The translations under genes were made by a program, and so were the position numbers. From an uncultured Alphaproteobacteria bacterium (lineage in GTDB: Bacteria > Pseudomonadota > Alphaproteobacteria > RF32 > CAG-239): a stretch of 64,000 nucleotides of DNA. Numbering within the stretch: position 1 is the first letter of the stretch; every line of letters starts with the position of its first letter. Shown here one piece after another: positions 61,055 through 64,000 of the stretch. Under the pieces are notes generated by a model. That model did no database searches. It was not told the DNA's origin and saw only the letters and a program-made list of their open reading frames with translations. The DNA is taken from positions 62,001-126,000 of the forward strand of contig CALXTR010000001.1 in NCBI GenBank assembly GCA_944391475.1, in the 5' to 3' direction.

Positions 61055-62194
61055 ATGGATTGGCTGATTAATCTCTTTTATTATTTAGTGCCGTTTTTGG
61101 TTCTGCTCGGTATTTTGGTGTTTGTGCACGAGCTGGGACATTTCTTGGTGGCTCGCTCTTGCAGGGTAAAAGTCGAAGAATTTTCAATCGGATTTGGTCG
61201 CGAAATCTGGGGCTTTAATGACAAACATGGGACCCGTTGGAAAATCGCACTCATTCCTTTGGGCGGTTTTGTAAAAATGTTAGGCGATGCTGATGCCAGC
61301 AGCACAGCTCCGGGAGAAGAAGCTCAATCCCTCTCTGAAGAAGAAAAGAAACATTCTTTCTTGTTCCAACCCCCATCAAAAAAATTGGCAATTGCGGTGG
61401 CAGGGCCGGCGGCAAACTATATCTTTGCCATTTTGGTGTTTATGGGGATTTTCTACTTTATGGGCAAAATGACCTTCCCACCAATTATTGGTGAAGTGGT
61501 TGAAGGTGGTGCGGCTGCTCAAAGCGGTATGATGGTTAATGACCGCGTGCTCGCTATCAATGGTCAAAAAGTGGAATCATTTACCGATTTGCAGCGCGAA
61601 GTTGACTTGATTACTGATGGCAAAGCTGTACTCGACATTGAACGTGATGGTAAGCCACTTACACTGACCGTGATGCTCAAAGAAACCGAAATTGAAGGTG
61701 CTGATGGTAAAAAAATCACTAAGGCTATGCTCGGGGTTCGTTCGGTGAATGTGGTGGAAGTCCAAAAAGAAGATTTATCACTATGGCAAGCTTTCAGAAA
61801 TGCTGTCGATGAAACTTGGACAATTACCGATGCTACGTTACGCGGAATCGGCCAAATGTTGACCGGACGCAGAAATGCAGATGATGTGGGGGGAGTTATT
61901 CGGATTGCGGAAATGACCGGAGATATTTCAAAACAGCACAGTTTGATGAGTTTTTTGGTCTTTATGGCTTTGTTGTCAATTAATCTTGGGTTGCTCAATT
62001 TATTCCCTATTCCGGTTTTGGATGGTGGACAAGTCTTGATTTGCTTAATCGAAATTATCACCCGTCGCGAAATGAACGAAAACGTCAAAGAATATATGTT
62101 CAAAATCGGGTTGGCTCTGATTTTGGCCTTGCTGGTGTTTGCAACGTGGAATGATTTGACTCATTTATTTGACAGATGGTTCGGAAAAGATTAA
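61055..62194 (+). CDS. rseP: Site-2 intramembrane protease RseP/MmpA family
   Basis: This is a 379-residue zinc metalloprotease in the inner membrane. The active site HELGHFLVARSC lies in the first helix and NLFPIPVLDGGQ in a later helix. One PDZ domain (about 140-225, VVEGGAAAQSGMMVNDRVLAI) lies between. The family cleaves anti-sigma factors or polarity proteins. dxr, often between cdsA and rseP, is absent here. Confidence 0.94.
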   Translation: MDWLINLFYYLVPFLVLLGILVFVHELGHFLVARSCRVKVEEFSIGFGREIWGFNDKHGTRWKIALIPLGGFVKMLGDADASSTAPGEEAQSLSEEEKKHSFLFQPPSKKLAIAVAGPAANYIFAILVFMGIFYFMGKMTFPPIIGEVVEGGAAAQSGMMVNDRVLAINGQKVESFTDLQREVDLITDGKAVLDIERDGKPLTLTVMLKETEIEGADGKKITKAMLGVRSVNVVEVQKEDLSLWQAFRNAVDETWTITDATLRGIGQMLTGRRNADDVGGVIRIAEMTGDISKQHSLMSFLVFMALLSINLGLLNLFPIPVLDGGQVLICLIEIITRREMNENVKEYMFKIGLALILALLVFATWNDLTHLFDRWFGKD

Positions 62195-62231
62195 AACTAA
62201 AAAAAGTTTTTATTATGAAGGAAAGTGACCG

Positions 62232-64000
62232 ATGAAAAAAATTGGTATGTTGGGACTAACTGTTTCTTTGTTGATGTCTACTGCAGTTAATGCTGCCGAT
62301 GTCTATGTGAAAGGGATTAATATCTCGGGTTTGCAAAGAGTAGAACAAGAAACTGTACTTTCGTATGTAGATATCCAAAATGACCAGAATGTGTCGCAGG
62401 AAAAATTGGACGAGGCCTTAAAACAACTTTATGCTACCGGTTTGTTTACTGATGTTTCGTTCAATGTTGACGGGGGAAATGTCCTTAATATCAAGGTGGT
62501 CGAAAATCCGATTGTAAACAAACGTGCTTTTGATGGTAATGATGCCATCAGTGATGAAATGTTGGAAACAGAAGTCCAACTCGGGCCTCGCTCAATCTAT
62601 TCTCGTGCAAAGGTGCAAGAAGACGTTCAACGTATTTTGGAAGTCTATAAGCGGGCAGGGCGTTATGCTGCGGTGGTGGAACCCAAAATTATTAAACGGG
62701 ATCAAAATCGTGTTGATTTGATTTATGAAATCGATGAAGGACCAGAAGCTAAAATCAGCAAAGTTAACTTTGTTGGCAATAAACACTATTCTGATGACGA
62801 CTTGCAAGAAGAAATTATGAGCAAGGAAAGCCGTTGGTATCGTATCTTTTCGGCTAAAGAGAATTATGATGCCGAAAAAACTAATTATGATAAAGAATTG
62901 TTGCGTCGTTTCTACCTTAGACGCGGTTATGCCGATTTTCGGGTGGTTTCGGCGATGGGGGAATTGAGCCCTGATAAGACATCTTTTGTACTTAACTATG
63001 TCTTAGATGAAGGTACTAGATACAAAGTTAATAAAATTGATGTGGTTTCAGCTCTTTCTGATGTTAAAGTTGAGCCCTTGTTTGAAGAAGTGACTTTTGA
63101 AACCGGAGATTGGTATAATGCTGAAGCCGTCGATAAGTCTGTAGAGGCTTTAACCGAGGAACTGGGTAAAAAAGGTTTTGCCTTTATTGAGGTTACACCC
63201 GAACTTGTCAAAAATACACAAACCGGCGAGATTGATGTTATCTTCCACATTATGGAAGGTGAGCGCGTATTCATTGATAAAATCAATATTACGGGCAATA
63301 CCAGAACCGAAGATCAGGTTATTCGCCGCGAATTTAGAATTGATGAAGGCGATGCATTTAACACTGCCAAACTTAAGGCATCTCGCCGTAATGTGGAAAA
63401 TCTGGATTACTTTAGCAAAGTTGATATCCAGACTGTACCCAAAGATGATAATAAAGCAGATATCAATGTTAAAGTTGATGAAAAATCAACCGGATACTTT
63501 AATGTCGGTGTTGGATACTCAACCGTTAACGGAGCTTTGGTTCGAACCGGTGTGGTTGAAAACAACTTCCAAGGTAAAGGTCAACAACTTGGTTTGGACT
63601 TGGCTGTTTCTCAGCGTACACAAGAATATGATGTCAGCTTTACCGAACCATACTTCTTGGGTCGCCGCTTAAGTGCCGGTGTGGATTTGTTCCGAACCGA
63701 GGAAGACTATCAAGATGAAGGGTCTTATGATAGCGAAACTACCGGTGGTCGTTTGCGCTTGGGTTGGAACTATACTGATGATTTGTCGCAGCAGTTCCGC
63801 TACACTTTGCGCCAGGACAAAATTGCAAATGTTGATAACGATTCTTCTAAATATATCAAAGCAGAAGAAGGAACTAGCACCGGTTCAGTAGTTGGTCAAA
63901 CGTTAGTTTATGATAAACGCGATAGTGCTATTAACCCCAAAGAAGGCTATTATCTCTCCTTTGGTAATGATGTGGCTGGTCTTGGTGGCGATGAAAAATA
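62232..64000 (+). CDS. bamA: Outer-membrane assembly factor BamA, N-terminal part
   Basis: The gene runs off the right edge; 589 residues are visible. A signal peptide (about 1-21, ending AVNA) precedes five POTRA domains (about 23-415). The start of the beta-barrel follows at STGYFNVGVGYSTVNG, with VENNFQGKGQQLGLD and FTEPYFLGRRLSAGVD. BamA folds and inserts outer-membrane beta-barrels. AAGGAAAG lies eight bases before the ATG at 62232. It follows rseP by 37 bases, as in many proteobacteria. Confidence 0.94.
   Translation, partial: MKKIGMLGLTVSLLMSTAVNAADVYVKGINISGLQRVEQETVLSYVDIQNDQNVSQEKLDEALKQLYATGLFTDVSFNVDGGNVLNIKVVENPIVNKRAFDGNDAISDEMLETEVQLGPRSIYSRAKVQEDVQRILEVYKRAGRYAAVVEPKIIKRDQNRVDLIYEIDEGPEAKISKVNFVGNKHYSDDDLQEEIMSKESRWYRIFSAKENYDAEKTNYDKELLRRFYLRRGYADFRVVSAMGELSPDKTSFVLNYVLDEGTRYKVNKIDVVSALSDVKVEPLFEEVTFETGDWYNAEAVDKSVEALTEELGKKGFAFIEVTPELVKNTQTGEIDVIFHIMEGERVFIDKINITGNTRTEDQVIRREFRIDEGDAFNTAKLKASRRNVENLDYFSKVDIQTVPKDDNKADINVKVDEKSTGYFNVGVGYSTVNGALVRTGVVENNFQGKGQQLGLDLAVSQRTQEYDVSFTEPYFLGRRLSAGVDLFRTEEDYQDEGSYDSETTGGRLRLGWNYTDDLSQQFRYTLRQDKIANVDNDSSKYIKAEEGTSTGSVVGQTLVYDKRDSAINPKEGYYLSFGNDVAGLGGDEK

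Overview
This 64-kb window looks like the chromosome of an AT-rich alphaproteobacterium. The evidence is a set of lineage-typical genes: the hybrid kinase CckA, the division regulator MipZ, the DnaA regulator HdaA, the LpxI form of the lipid A hydrolase, RpoH next to RluD, and a fliQ-fliR-flhB-cckA run. Host-associated or gut alphaproteobacteria with reduced genomes fit the base composition and the palindromic repeats, but that placement is inference. Most of the window is dense core genome; the accessory parts are identified below.

Layout. 1-6060: end of a LolC/E permease, lolD, an EF-hand periplasmic protein, rpmI-rplT and pheST. 6061-7054: a palindrome cluster, a small XRE-like gene and its structured leader. 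7173-11612: lpxA, lpxI, lpxB and a LeuA-type synthase. 11660-13136: three tandem paralogues of an unknown small protein. 13187-20359: a Cys-rich secreted protein, comEC, prfC, a TPR-like protein, tRNA-Leu and tig. 20437-30770 (all minus strand): hdaA, cckA, flhB, fliR, fliQ, a GH114/TM1410-like protein, pgm, mipZ and a DacA-like carboxypeptidase. 30924: tRNA-His. 31089-39038 (minus): an operon with a VirD4/TraG coupling protein, four uncharacterised upstream proteins, and at its 3' end a putative HNH nuclease toxin with a SUKH-type immunity protein. 39104-41058: rluD and rpoH. 41096-49351: a pseudokinase and coupled membrane protein, a PAS/degenerate-GGDEF protein, a tRNA methyltransferase, a HAD phosphatase and three unknown helical proteins. 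49507-52594: a MacA/MacB-type export system. 52601-53712: a second palindrome cluster with a second XRE-like gene and leader. 53750-58000: topA, dprA and plsY. 58188-64000: pyrH, frr, uppS, cdsA, rseP and the start of bamA.

The genes form clear envelope pathways: lipoprotein release (Lol), lipid A synthesis (lpxA/I/B), undecaprenyl-PP and CDP-diacylglycerol synthesis, and outer-membrane protein assembly. A cell-cycle and motility block (CckA, MipZ, HdaA, flagellar export) lies between them.

The three strongest leads are: (1) two copies of a module made of a promoter, a roughly 190-nt leader with covarying stems and a possible anti-Shine-Dalgarno, and a small XRE-like gene, both next to palindrome clusters; (2) a family of long palindromes of about 110-125 bp that tend to start at stop codons; (3) a coupling-protein/nuclease/immunity gene set that may be a secretion-delivered toxin.
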